DNA of 64,000 bases from CAYVIB01 sp964451365 (GTDB lineage: Bacteria > Pseudomonadota > Gammaproteobacteria > Pseudomonadales > Cellvibrionaceae). The notes under the pieces are model-generated. The model made no database searches, had not been told where the DNA came from, and was given only the letters and a program-made list of their open reading frames with translations. The stretch lies in the NCBI GenBank assembly GCA_964451365.1, contig CAYVIB010000013.1:39504-103503 (forward strand). The letters are read 5' to 3'. Shown here piece after piece: positions 8,479 through 16,591 of this stretch. A program made the translations under genes and the position numbers. The first letter of the stretch is position 1. Each line of letters begins with the position of its first letter.

Positions 8479-10500
8479 ATGCCTGAATTTTGGCGTTTTA
8501 AAGCTGTGGATGAAACGCTATACACGGAAATTCCGGGAGTACATAACACACTGCTGGTCTGGCTTTCGATCGCAGTCGCCGCGCTGGCGACCTATGCGGC
8601 GTTGACCGTACTGGAGCGGATCTGGGCCGCGGCATCCACCAGTACAGGCGGCCAGGCGCGTAACTTCTGGCTTTGGTTTGGCGCCTTTGTGATGGGCGTA
8701 GGCGTATGGGCCATGCACTTTACCGGCATGCTGGCTTACAACCTGCCGATGCCCATGTCCTACAATGCATTTCTTACCCTCATCTCCTCCCTGCCGGCCA
8801 TAGTGGGCGCTTATGTTGCCCTCAGGCTGCTGGCTGATCAGCGTTTCGGCTTCTGGTGGATACAGGCCGGTGCGCTGGCGCTTGGATTGGGTATTGTCAC
8901 CATGCATTACCTGGGAATGGCGTCTCTCCAGGTGAACGCTGTTACCCACTACGATCCCGTCATCTTCATTGCCTCCGTTGTCACCGCCCATGTGCTCACC
9001 CTGATTGCCCTCTATGTTCGTGTGCTGGTGGAGACGACGGAAGATTCCAGCCTGCGCCCGCGACTGGCGAGCGCCGTTGTGATGGGGGCGGCGGTGGCGG
9101 GCACGCATTACATGGCCATGGCCTCGGTCAGCTACTACGTCGCCCGCGCTACGGCGCTGGCGGAGGTGACTATATCGTCGCAGTCCGTGGTCCTGGCGCT
9201 TATTGTGGGAGCCTTTGTGGCGATTTTTGTCGGTATCACCGTGGTCGGGGCCGTGGTTGATCGCCGCCTGGAACAAGCGGAGGAAATGGCGAAAAAGAGC
9301 GAGTTGCGAAAAAAGGTGATCCTGGAGACGATGGCTGACGGTTTGGTGGTTATCGATGAAAACGGTCGGATAGAAACGTTCAACAGTGCTGGCGCCGCCA
9401 TCTTCCGCCGTCCGGCTGTCTCCGTTATCGGACAGCCGATTGAAATGCTGATGCCTTCCATCAGTTACCGGAATTTAATGGAAGATGCCCATCGACCGAT
9501 CAAGAACATCATCGGCAAGACGATCGAGGTTGACGGTGTGCGGGCCGATGGTGAGACTTTCCCGGCGGAAGTGACCTTTTCGCAGATGTTTCTCGAATTC
9601 AACGTGGTGATTCGCGATATTACCCGGCGCCGGATGCTGGAGCAGCAGCTAAGGCAGTCGCAAAAGCTCGAATCCATTGGCCAACTGGCGGCGGGCATCG
9701 CCCACGAAATCAATACACCCACCCAGTATATTTCCGACAACACCGCCTTTTTAAAAAAAGCCTTTGCGCGGACACTCGAAGCACTCCACCTTTTCAAGGC
9801 GCTGGTGGAGTCGGACGAAGGCACCGCCGATCTTGCGCGGAATGGTGAAGCGCGTGAGGTATTGAAAAAAATCAAACTCGACTTTCTTGCGCGGGAAATT
9901 CCCCGTGCAATCGACCAGTCCATGGAAGGCCTTAATCGTGTGGCGAGTATCGTCAGCGCGATGAAATCCTTTTCCCATCCGGGAGAACAGGAAAAAGTCC
10001 TGCTGAATCTAAAGGACGCCATTGAAACGACCCTGACCATTGCCCGCAACGAATGGAAATACGTGGCCGATGTGGAAGTGGATATCGACCCCGACCTGGC
10101 TCCGGTGCCGTGCCTGCGAGATGAATTCAACCAGGTAATCCTGAATATGGTGGTCAACTCCGCCCACGCCATTGCTGAAACACTGGACGCCGGGGAAAAG
10201 GAAAAAGGCAAAATAAAAATCGCCGCGCGTTCGGACGGCGACAGCGTCATCATTACCATCGCGGATGATGGCAACGGTATCCCCAGGGAGATTCAACAAA
10301 AGATATTCGATCCATTTTTTACCACCAAGGCCGTGGGCAAGGGTACCGGGCAGGGGTTGAGTATTGTTTACTCGGTTATTGTGGATAAGCATGGCGGTGA
10401 GGTTTCGGTGCAGTCGGAAGTGGGCAAGGGTACAACATTTACCTTACGCCTGCCGCTGCAGGACGAAGCCCCCGAACAGACCGTGGGAGTAATGGCGTGA
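8479..10500 (+). CDS. MHYT-PAS hybrid-type membrane sensor histidine kinase
   Basis: The 673-residue protein starts with a seven-helix MHYT sensor (residues 20-260). Its three signature repeats are WAMHFTGM (78-84), TMHYLGMAS (141-149) and THYMAMAS (209-216), a family proposed to bind copper and to sense oxygen, CO or NO. A PAS domain (about 275-385), HisKA with His409 (GIAHEINTP) and an HATPase with DDGNGIP and GKGTGQGLSI follow. The last four bases overlap the next gene, whose GTG start lies within its final codons, so translation is likely coupled to the REC-HDOD protein. The preceding 222-bp gap probably carries a promoter, but I could not assign one. Confidence 0.9.
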   Translation: MPEFWRFKAVDETLYTEIPGVHNTLLVWLSIAVAALATYAALTVLERIWAAASTSTGGQARNFWLWFGAFVMGVGVWAMHFTGMLAYNLPMPMSYNAFLTLISSLPAIVGAYVALRLLADQRFGFWWIQAGALALGLGIVTMHYLGMASLQVNAVTHYDPVIFIASVVTAHVLTLIALYVRVLVETTEDSSLRPRLASAVVMGAAVAGTHYMAMASVSYYVARATALAEVTISSQSVVLALIVGAFVAIFVGITVVGAVVDRRLEQAEEMAKKSELRKKVILETMADGLVVIDENGRIETFNSAGAAIFRRPAVSVIGQPIEMLMPSISYRNLMEDAHRPIKNIIGKTIEVDGVRADGETFPAEVTFSQMFLEFNVVIRDITRRRMLEQQLRQSQKLESIGQLAAGIAHEINTPTQYISDNTAFLKKAFARTLEALHLFKALVESDEGTADLARNGEAREVLKKIKLDFLAREIPRAIDQSMEGLNRVASIVSAMKSFSHPGEQEKVLLNLKDAIETTLTIARNEWKYVADVEVDIDPDLAPVPCLRDEFNQVILNMVVNSAHAIAETLDAGEKEKGKIKIAARSDGDSVIITIADDGNGIPREIQQKIFDPFFTTKAVGKGTGQGLSIVYSVIVDKHGGEVSVQSEVGKGTTFTLRLPLQDEAPEQTVGVMA

Positions 10501-11639
10501 AAATACTATTTGTCGATGATGAACCAATGGTGCTCAACGCAATGGAACGGGCGTTGTTTGACACCGACTGGGATATTCACTGCGCTACCAGCGGTGAAGA
10601 GGCTCTCGATTATTTGGCCGGTAACGAAGTGGATTTTGTTGTTTCCGATATGCGAATGCCGGGAAAGGATGGCGCGGAGTTGCTCGAGGATGTTTACAAC
10701 CTGTATCCGGATGCCGTGAGGATTGTATTGTCCGGGCACGCGAACAAGGAAGCCTCTTCCCGCGCCAGTCTGGTGGCGCATCAGTGGTTGGACAAACCGT
10801 GCAATCCGGAAGTTCTCCGCTCGACGCTGGAAAAAATCGACAAAGCCCGCCAAATGTTGCCGAAAAAATCCGTGCGTGAAATTGTCGGTCGCACCAAGGC
10901 CCTGCCGAGCCCACCGCGCACCTATGCCCGCTTGCGTGAAGTGCTGGACGAAAAAAACCATGACATCAACGATATAGCGACTATTATTTCAGAAGACCCG
11001 GCGTTAACCGCCAAGGTGTTGCAACTGGTGAATTCGTCGTTTTTCCTGCGCATGAATTCCATCAGTGATGTTACCGACGCGGTCGTCAGGCTGGGGGAAG
11101 AGCTGGTGAGCAGTGTTGTGTTGATGACGGAAACCTACGCGAAACTACCGAATGTCGAGGGATATTCCCTGGCGGACGCGCAAACGCACAGCGTCAGTGT
11201 GGGTCGCCTGGCGGCACGGCTGGTTTCGCCGGAAATGAAACAGAACACGATGTTGGCTGGTTTGCTTCACGATGTCGGCCAGTCCTTGTTGTTTTTGACG
11301 TTTCCCGGTTTAACCAGGACCTATATCGAAAGTGGCAAGAATGATTCGGAAGATGACAATGCTATCGATATCGAGCAGGATATTTTTGGCGTCGACCACG
11401 CGCAGATAGGCGCCTATCTGCTGCATCTCTGGGGTTTTCCCTACCCGCTGGTGGAAGGCGTGGCATTTCATCACATGCCGTTGAAACTCGGAGGACGTGA
11501 AATGGGCCCCGCCGCGGGAATATACGCCGCCGACAGACTGATACGCAAACTGCCGCTGGAGGCAGAGTTTATAGAGTTTTTCTCCGTTGCAGATAAACTG
11601 CCCCGCTGGGAGAAATTTGCGAACGATCTAACTGACTGA
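10497..11639 (+). CDS. Response regulator with HDOD output domain
   Basis: The 380-residue protein has a REC domain with acidic pocket DDE (residues 7-9), phospho-acceptor Asp51 (VSDMRMP) and conserved Lys100 (LDKPC). An HDOD domain spans about residues 125-330, with the family pattern ISEDPALTAKVLQLVNSS. HDOD proteins are non-enzymatic HD relatives used as signalling scaffolds. The start is GTG and shares bases with the TGA stop of the MHYT kinase, so this is very likely that kinase's cognate regulator. No DNA-binding domain is present, so output is probably by protein contact. It is followed after 12 bp by a second REC protein. Confidence 0.88.
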   Translation: MKILFVDDEPMVLNAMERALFDTDWDIHCATSGEEALDYLAGNEVDFVVSDMRMPGKDGAELLEDVYNLYPDAVRIVLSGHANKEASSRASLVAHQWLDKPCNPEVLRSTLEKIDKARQMLPKKSVREIVGRTKALPSPPRTYARLREVLDEKNHDINDIATIISEDPALTAKVLQLVNSSFFLRMNSISDVTDAVVRLGEELVSSVVLMTETYAKLPNVEGYSLADAQTHSVSVGRLAARLVSPEMKQNTMLAGLLHDVGQSLLFLTFPGLTRTYIESGKNDSEDDNAIDIEQDIFGVDHAQIGAYLLHLWGFPYPLVEGVAFHHMPLKLGGREMGPAAGIYAADRLIRKLPLEAEFIEFFSVADKLPRWEKFANDLTD

Positions 11640-11651
11640 GGATTTGAAAAA

Positions 11652-12788
11652 GTGAGTAGCCTGCCCAAAATTCTGTGCGTCGATGATGAACCGAACGTAC
11701 TGGATGGACTGAATCGCGTTTTATTCAATTACTTTGACGTGACCACCGCGACCAGTGGCAAACAGGGATTGAGACTGATGGATGAACAGGACTTCTATGT
11801 GGTGGTCTCCGACATGCGGATGCCGGAAATGAACGGCGCGCAATTTCTTTCCCACGCCAAGGAAAAGTCTCCCGACACAGTCCGGCTTCTTTTAACAGGT
11901 CATTCCGATGTGGACTCGGCCATTGCCGCCGTAAATGAAGGCAATATTTTTCGTTTCCTGTTCAAGCCCTGTCCGGAAAAGCAGCTGATCGGACACCTCA
12001 ACGATGCGGTAAGAATGTACCGCCTGATCAAAGCGGAAAAAGAACTGCTGGAAAACACCCTCAAAGGGTCGGTCGATGTGCTGATAGAAGTGCTCAGCAT
12101 GGTTGCACCGGACGCCTTCAGCCGCTCCAACTATATTCGCGATTACGTCGCACACATGGTCAAGATGACGAAGCAGAAGGAAAGCTGGGAATTCGAAATT
12201 GCCGCCATGTTGTCGCAGATTGGCAGTATTATTCTGCCGCCGGATGTTATCAAAAAAGCCTTCAGCGCACTGCCGTTAACCGACGAGGAAAAAGCCATGG
12301 TGGATTCCACGCCGGCCGCCGGTGGGCGCTTGCTTGCCGCCATTCCCCGGCTGGAACAGGTGGCTCTTATGATCGAAGCGCAACGCATGGATATTGATCT
12401 GGACGTCTCCAAACTCCCGGCCAACGTGGAGTTCGGTGCCCGCATGTTGCGCATCTCCAACTTCCTCGATCGCATTGTCGTGCGGGAGAAAATCAGCGTG
12501 CAAAATGCCCTGTCCGCCTTGGGCTCGGTATTCAATCACCCGGTGGATAAAACCCTGATATCGTGCCTGAATTCCTTCCAAACGGACGAAACGATGGAAT
12601 CTGTCAGAAACCTGCGGGTAAAGGAATTGAGCGCCGGCATGATCCTGGATGACGATGTGGTCACCAGCAATGGTGGCGTGGTACTGCGCCGGGGCCAGAA
12701 GCTGAACGGACCACTGATCGATCGCCTGATTAATTTCGCAAGAGGCGCCAACATTCGCGAGCCCATTCGAGTAATCGTGGCGGAATAG
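11652..12788 (+). CDS. Response regulator with a degenerate HD (RpfG-like) domain
   Basis: The 378-residue protein has an N-terminal REC domain with Asp54 (VSDMRMP) and Lys105 (LFKPC). Residues about 145-300 look like an HD phosphohydrolase fold, but the metal-binding residues are gone. The expected LLHDIGK-type motif reads MLSQIGSI, and the GYP region is not recognisable. The last 50 residues (LSAGMILDDDV, LRRGQKLNGPLIDRL) match a tail often found on HD-GYP and related regulators. It probably lacks c-di-GMP phosphodiesterase activity and acts as a binding or scaffold protein. The start is GTG. It completes a four-gene signalling set with the two kinases and the REC-HDOD protein. Confidence 0.82.
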   Translation: MSSLPKILCVDDEPNVLDGLNRVLFNYFDVTTATSGKQGLRLMDEQDFYVVVSDMRMPEMNGAQFLSHAKEKSPDTVRLLLTGHSDVDSAIAAVNEGNIFRFLFKPCPEKQLIGHLNDAVRMYRLIKAEKELLENTLKGSVDVLIEVLSMVAPDAFSRSNYIRDYVAHMVKMTKQKESWEFEIAAMLSQIGSIILPPDVIKKAFSALPLTDEEKAMVDSTPAAGGRLLAAIPRLEQVALMIEAQRMDIDLDVSKLPANVEFGARMLRISNFLDRIVVREKISVQNALSALGSVFNHPVDKTLISCLNSFQTDETMESVRNLRVKELSAGMILDDDVVTSNGGVVLRRGQKLNGPLIDRLINFARGANIREPIRVIVAE

Positions 12789-12877
12789 ATTTTTCCTTTT
12801 CCACCTTTGATATTTGTCAATTTGCCTGACAACTAAAGTATTATAGTCATCCTCAATTTTGATGCGTGGGGGTGACT

Positions 12878-13423
12878 GTGAAACTGTCCGTATTTATCGC
12901 CACCAGTGTCGATGGGTATATCGCCAGGAATGATGGTGATATCGGCTGGTTGAACAACAACGAACCCGGAAGCAACAGGGAAGACTATGGGTATGCCGGG
13001 TTTTGGGGTTCGGTCGACTGCATGGTCATGGGGCGCAAAACGATGGAAAAAGCCCTGACATTTCCCGAATGGCCCTATGCCGGTAAAAAAATCATTGTCC
13101 TGAGTCGCACCCTAGCCGAGCCGCCGCAACAAATACAGGACGACATGGAAGTTTACTCCGGCGATTTGCGGTCGTTGAGAGGTAGACTTGCCGAGGAGGG
13201 ATATCACCACGTCTATGTTGATGGCGGGCAGACCATTCGTTCCTTTCTCGATAATAGTTTAATTTCCGATATCACCATCACCACCGTGCCGATATTGCTG
13301 GGTGATGGAATCCGTCTGTTCGACAATTTGAAATGCGAAGTCAAGCTGTTCCACATCGAAACAGTGACTTATCCAAACGGATTTGTTAAATCCGTGTATG
13401 AGGTTGAAGGGGAGCGGCCGTAA
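12878..13423 (+). CDS. Dihydrofolate reductase family (RibD C-terminal-like) protein
   Basis: The 181-residue protein has the DHFR-like fold pattern: N-terminal strand SVFIATSVDGYIA, then MVMGRKTME and later YVDGGQTIRSFL. These single-domain homologues of the RibD reductase domain are common; they are probably NADPH-dependent reductases of unknown substrate. They are not the folate-pathway FolA enzyme. The frame opens at a GTG at 12866, but I prefer the GTG at 12878. It sits six bases after a GGGGGT ribosome binding site and gives the usual MKLSVFIATS N-terminus. It converges on the histidine kinase gene with only 16 bp between stop codons. Confidence 0.8.
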   Translation: MKLSVFIATSVDGYIARNDGDIGWLNNNEPGSNREDYGYAGFWGSVDCMVMGRKTMEKALTFPEWPYAGKKIIVLSRTLAEPPQQIQDDMEVYSGDLRSLRGRLAEEGYHHVYVDGGQTIRSFLDNSLISDITITTVPILLGDGIRLFDNLKCEVKLFHIETVTYPNGFVKSVYEVEGERP

Positions 13424-13439
13424 AACCCGCTGACAGTTC

Positions 13440-14945
13440 TCACGTGCCAGCCGGCAACACAAACTGAAACGTGGTTCCTTCGTTCTCCCGGCTCCTGACG
13501 TCGATATTGGACTGGTGCAGAGCGAGCAGTTTTTTTGTGATCGCCAGCCCCAGGCCGCCGTGGGCGGTATTGCCGCGAACACTGTTGCCCGCCTTGTAAT
13601 GAGGATCGAACACGTGCGGGATATCTTCCTGCGGAATTCCGATGCCGTTATCCGTCACCTCCACCGCAACGGAATGTGAAGCGGGAGAAAGTCGCACTGT
13701 AATGGTCCCACCCGACCTGGTATGGCGAATGGCATTGTCGATTAAATTGGTGAATACCCGGTCCAATTTCTCGATATCACCCAGCACTTTAATGTTGCTG
13801 TCCCGCGGTGTCACACTCAATTGAATTTGCTTTTCCGATGCCACAATTTGAAACTTTTGCAATACATCCTGAACCAACTCGGCAATCGAAAACCGTTCCC
13901 TGTTAACCTGCACATTGCCGCTGTCCAGGTAGGCGAGTTCAAACAATTGCTCTACCAGGTGCGAGATTTTCTGCGCATTTTTTTTTGCCGTGGCGATATA
14001 CCGCGCGCTTTCCTCGTCCGAAACGTTATCCCGGTTCATCTCCCAGGTTTCGAGGTATCCCAGCAGGGAAGCCAGCGGCGTGCGCAGGTCGTGGGAAACG
14101 TGTGACAGCAGTTCCTTGCGCAGTTCATCAATGGTGATAACATTCTTGTACTGCTCCCGCAGTTTATTCAGCAGGTCTTTAAAAGCACTTCCGAGCGAGT
14201 GTATTTCGTTGGCGCTGTCAGGCCGCCAGGCCTCAAGTCCCCGGCTGCCGCTGTTCAACTCGTCGCTGTCGAACCCGCCTTCTCTTACCTGTGTAACCTG
14301 GCGGGTGAGCAGGCGCAGCGGCCGGGTGATCACTCCGGTGAGCCACAGGGTTGCCAGCAGGCTGAAGGCGAGGCCGAGAATGAAAAGCCAAAGGCCCCAC
14401 TGCATCATTTTGCTTTGGGTCACCAATCCGGCGATATCGTCGTAAATTTCACTGCCCAAAATAACGTAAAGATAACCGCGCAGCTCTTCTCCATTATAAA
14501 TGGGAGAGGCGGAAAATATCTTTTCCCGCAACGTGGATCTCGGGTCTTCGCCGTACAGTGGCCTGCCCGGTTTTTCCGCATTAATAAAAGCTTGAATTGG
14601 CGCGATGTTGACCGACTGCCGTTTGATTTTTTCCGGCTGAGTGGAATACGCCAGGATGTTCCCCTGTGGGTCCAGCAGATAAAATTCGAAGTTCGGCCCC
14701 AGTATCATCAAATCGTGAAAAGTATGCGCCGCTGCTGACAGGTCCGGTTTGCCATCCTTAAAAAGAAGATAATGTGATGCAACGTGCCGAGCCAATTCGC
14801 GATGCATGATCTGCGAAATTTCGTGTTGGTAGGCGCGGGACGAACGAATAAAAATTAATGTGGAAAAAAGGCCGATGAGAATAAAACTGATAAACAGGAT
14901 GGTGGCGAGGCGGCCGTAAAATTTTTCAAAGAACTTAGTGATCAC
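13440..14945 (-). CDS. HAMP-containing sensor histidine kinase
   Basis: The 501-residue protein has two membrane helices (about residues 12-33 and 183-205) bracketing a periplasmic sensor of about 150 residues. A HAMP linker follows from about 206. HisKA carries His285 in SHVSHDLRTP, and the HATPase has NLIDNAIRH, DNGIGIP and HGGLGLAI. This is the classical EnvZ/BaeS-type layout. It overlaps the upstream OmpR-type regulator gene by 11 bp, so the pair is co-translated. The periplasmic signal is unknown. The coding strand has an A9 run at 13978-13986 inside the HisKA region (AKKNAQ). Confidence 0.9.
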   Translation of the reverse strand: MITKFFEKFYGRLATILFISFILIGLFSTLIFIRSSRAYQHEISQIMHRELARHVASHYLLFKDGKPDLSAAAHTFHDLMILGPNFEFYLLDPQGNILAYSTQPEKIKRQSVNIAPIQAFINAEKPGRPLYGEDPRSTLREKIFSASPIYNGEELRGYLYVILGSEIYDDIAGLVTQSKMMQWGLWLFILGLAFSLLATLWLTGVITRPLRLLTRQVTQVREGGFDSDELNSGSRGLEAWRPDSANEIHSLGSAFKDLLNKLREQYKNVITIDELRKELLSHVSHDLRTPLASLLGYLETWEMNRDNVSDEESARYIATAKKNAQKISHLVEQLFELAYLDSGNVQVNRERFSIAELVQDVLQKFQIVASEKQIQLSVTPRDSNIKVLGDIEKLDRVFTNLIDNAIRHTRSGGTITVRLSPASHSVAVEVTDNGIGIPQEDIPHVFDPHYKAGNSVRGNTAHGGLGLAITKKLLALHQSNIDVRSRENEGTTFQFVLPAGT

Positions 14946-15636
14946 TGAATTTATATCCGACGCCCCACACAGTTAAAACAAACCTGGGATTGGCGGGGTC
15001 GATTTCGAGCTTCGCGCGCAAACGGTTGATGTGGGAGTTGACAGTGTGCTCATAACCGCTGTGCTGATAACCCCAAACCGCATTTAGCAGTTGTTCGCGG
15101 CTGAAGACCTGGCCGGGAAAACTTGCCATATACAGCAATAAATCGAATTCCTTCGCGGTGAGCCGGATGTCGTTGCCCTCGACTGATACACTGCGTTTTT
15201 GCTTGTCAATGATCAGTCCATTACAGGAAATGGTATTCGGGCTGGTATCTCCCGATTCCTGGGACATAAAAGCGACCCGCCGCAATGGAGCCTTTACCCT
15301 GGCTTGCAACTCGCGCACGCTGAACGGTTTGGTCAGGTAATCGTCGGCTCCCACTTCCAGGCCCACAACCCGGTCCGCTTCGGATTTTTTTGCGGTGAGC
15401 ATCAATATGGGAGTGTAAATACCGCTTGCGCGTATCTTCTGGCAAATTTGCAGGCCATCCACGTTCGGAAGCATGATGTCGAGAATCATCAGGTCGAATT
15501 GATTGCTCCGGGCCTGGTTCAGTCCCTCAAGCCCGTCCAGACAACGAGTGACTTCATAATTGAGGGTTTCCAGGTTCATGGCGACCAGCTGGCAGATGTC
15601 TTCCTGGTCTTCGACCACAAGTATTTTTTCGTGCAT
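14935..15636 (-). CDS. OmpR/PhoB family response regulator
   Basis: The 233-residue protein has a REC domain with phospho-acceptor Asp53 (LMILDIMLP) and the conserved Lys in DYLTKPFSVREL. A winged-helix DNA-binding domain spans about residues 135-232 (LTAKEFDLLLYMA, HTVNSHINRLRAKLE, WGVGYKF). It should bind DNA as a dimer when phosphorylated by the kinase encoded immediately downstream. On the same strand, two spondin-like secreted protein genes lie upstream, separated by an 11-bp-stem hairpin. Those genes may be part of the same transcript or its target. Confidence 0.92.
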   Translation of the reverse strand: MHEKILVVEDQEDICQLVAMNLETLNYEVTRCLDGLEGLNQARSNQFDLMILDIMLPNVDGLQICQKIRASGIYTPILMLTAKKSEADRVVGLEVGADDYLTKPFSVRELQARVKAPLRRVAFMSQESGDTSPNTISCNGLIIDKQKRSVSVEGNDIRLTAKEFDLLLYMASFPGQVFSREQLLNAVWGYQHSGYEHTVNSHINRLRAKLEIDPANPRFVLTVWGVGYKFSDH

Positions 15637-15679
15637 AAATTTATTGGAGTTATTTTTAAGATCCTGACAGGATTTTACC

Positions 15680-15707
15680 CATCGGGCGGAGAATTATCCG
15701 CCCGATG
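15680..15707 (-). terminator. Strong hairpin between the spondin-like lipoprotein gene and the response regulator gene
   Basis: CATCGGGCGGA and TCCGCCCGATG form a perfect 11-bp stem with a 6-base loop. In the minus direction it follows the lipoprotein stop by 8 bases and precedes the regulator start by 43 bases. The downstream sequence (GGGTAAAATCC) has no real T-run. It may be a weak terminator, an attenuator or an RNA-stability element that lowers expression of the two-component genes relative to the secreted proteins. Confidence 0.55.
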
Positions 15708-15715
15708 TTATCTTT

Positions 15716-16576
15716 TTACTGTGTACGCGTCACCGTTATCAGCATGCCGCCGTTATCAAAGCGATGGATTCCTTCCAGCGCCGAATCGGTTAATCCGTCG
15801 GCTTGGGTAACGACGCCGGGATGATGGGCGACAAAATCCACATCGTCCCTCGCGGCATTATATCCTTCGCCTCCGGCGGCCGGGCCGGGAACCGTGGCCG
15901 CGGTTTCGGTGTTGGCTTCGGTGCCGGCATCATAAATGGGCGCCAGCAGGTCCTCGCTTTGTCCCACTTCGAGCGAGCCGACGTACAAACCCGCAGTGCC
16001 GGTAAAGGCGTCGTTGGTGTTTACCAGCATTGATGTCACGGTCATGAAAAGATTATTGAGTTCTCCTTCCACGGTCAGTGTCGTACTTCCACCAGGATCG
16101 ATGGATCCCGAGCCGATGGCACTGTCGATAACCGTGGCCTGGGTAACGAAATCATCGGCAGTGCCACCCTCGGCCAATATTTCCAGGCCGGTGGAAGCCG
16201 GCGAACCCACCTGCCACATCACCACCGAGGCGTCGTGCAGCAACAGCGCTGGTGGAGACAGGGGCTGGGCGTGCGTGGTATTGACGATTTGCACTTCATA
16301 AGTCGCGGCCACGGGCTCCGGTGAAGGTGTTGGTGTTGATGTCGGTGTTGGTGTAACACCCGGTGTCGGAGTCACGGTGGGTGTGGGCATGGGTGTCGGC
16401 GTGACTGTCGGATCGGGTGTTGGCGATGGTGTCGGTGATGCGGCCGGCGTCGGTGTCGGATTGCCTCCGCCTTTGTTACCGCCGTTACCATCGTCATCCC
16501 CTCCACCGCCGCATGCGGCGAGGGCCAGCGTCAAACACATTATTGCCCCGCAGGTCGATCGTCTTAAGTAATTCAT
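15716..16576 (-). CDS. Spondin-domain lipoprotein with a Pro-Thr repeat linker
   Basis: The 286-residue protein has a lipoprotein signal ending in LALAAC (Cys22), then a Gly/Asp-rich stretch. A Pro-Thr repeat linker spans about residues 40-87, and the C-terminal domain of about 190 residues resembles bacterial spondin (Spond_N) domains. Supporting patterns are QIVNTTHAQPLSPP, IYDAGTEANTE and VDFVAHHPGV. It should be anchored in the outer membrane with the spondin domain held away by the linker. It follows a second spondin-like gene by 15 bp; both share the DAGTEAN motif and are probably paralogues. Function in bacteria is unknown; adhesion or matrix binding is an analogy only. Confidence 0.75.
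   Translation of the reverse strand: MNYLRRSTCGAIMCLTLALAACGGGGDDDGNGGNKGGGNPTPTPAASPTPSPTPDPTVTPTPMPTPTVTPTPGVTPTPTSTPTPSPEPVAATYEVQIVNTTHAQPLSPPALLLHDASVVMWQVGSPASTGLEILAEGGTADDFVTQATVIDSAIGSGSIDPGGSTTLTVEGELNNLFMTVTSMLVNTNDAFTGTAGLYVGSLEVGQSEDLLAPIYDAGTEANTETAATVPGPAAGGEGYNAARDDVDFVAHHPGVVTQADGLTDSALEGIHRFDNGGMLITVTRTQ
16316..16459 (-). repeat. In-frame Pro-Thr coding repeat of the spondin-like lipoprotein
   Basis: On the plus strand this stretch is an imperfect tandem of GGTGTCGGTGTT-like units that encode alternating Pro and Thr/Ser on the minus strand. It forms the flexible linker between lipid anchor and domain. Its repetitive DNA could vary in length between strains by unit gain or loss. 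Confidence 0.7.
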
Positions 16577-16591
16577 GGCATTTCCCCCGGG

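Noticed and set aside
8518..9276. Minus-strand frame over the MHYT kinase
   Set aside because: Antisense shadow; it is His/Gly/Arg rich with no domain, while the other strand has diagnostic MHYT motifs.
9465..10274. Minus-strand frame over the MHYT kinase
   Set aside because: Antisense shadow of the PAS and kinase domains, serine-rich and unlike a real protein.
16316..16459. Possible CRISPR-like repeats
   Set aside because: The repeat is an in-frame Pro-Thr coding tandem without spacers.
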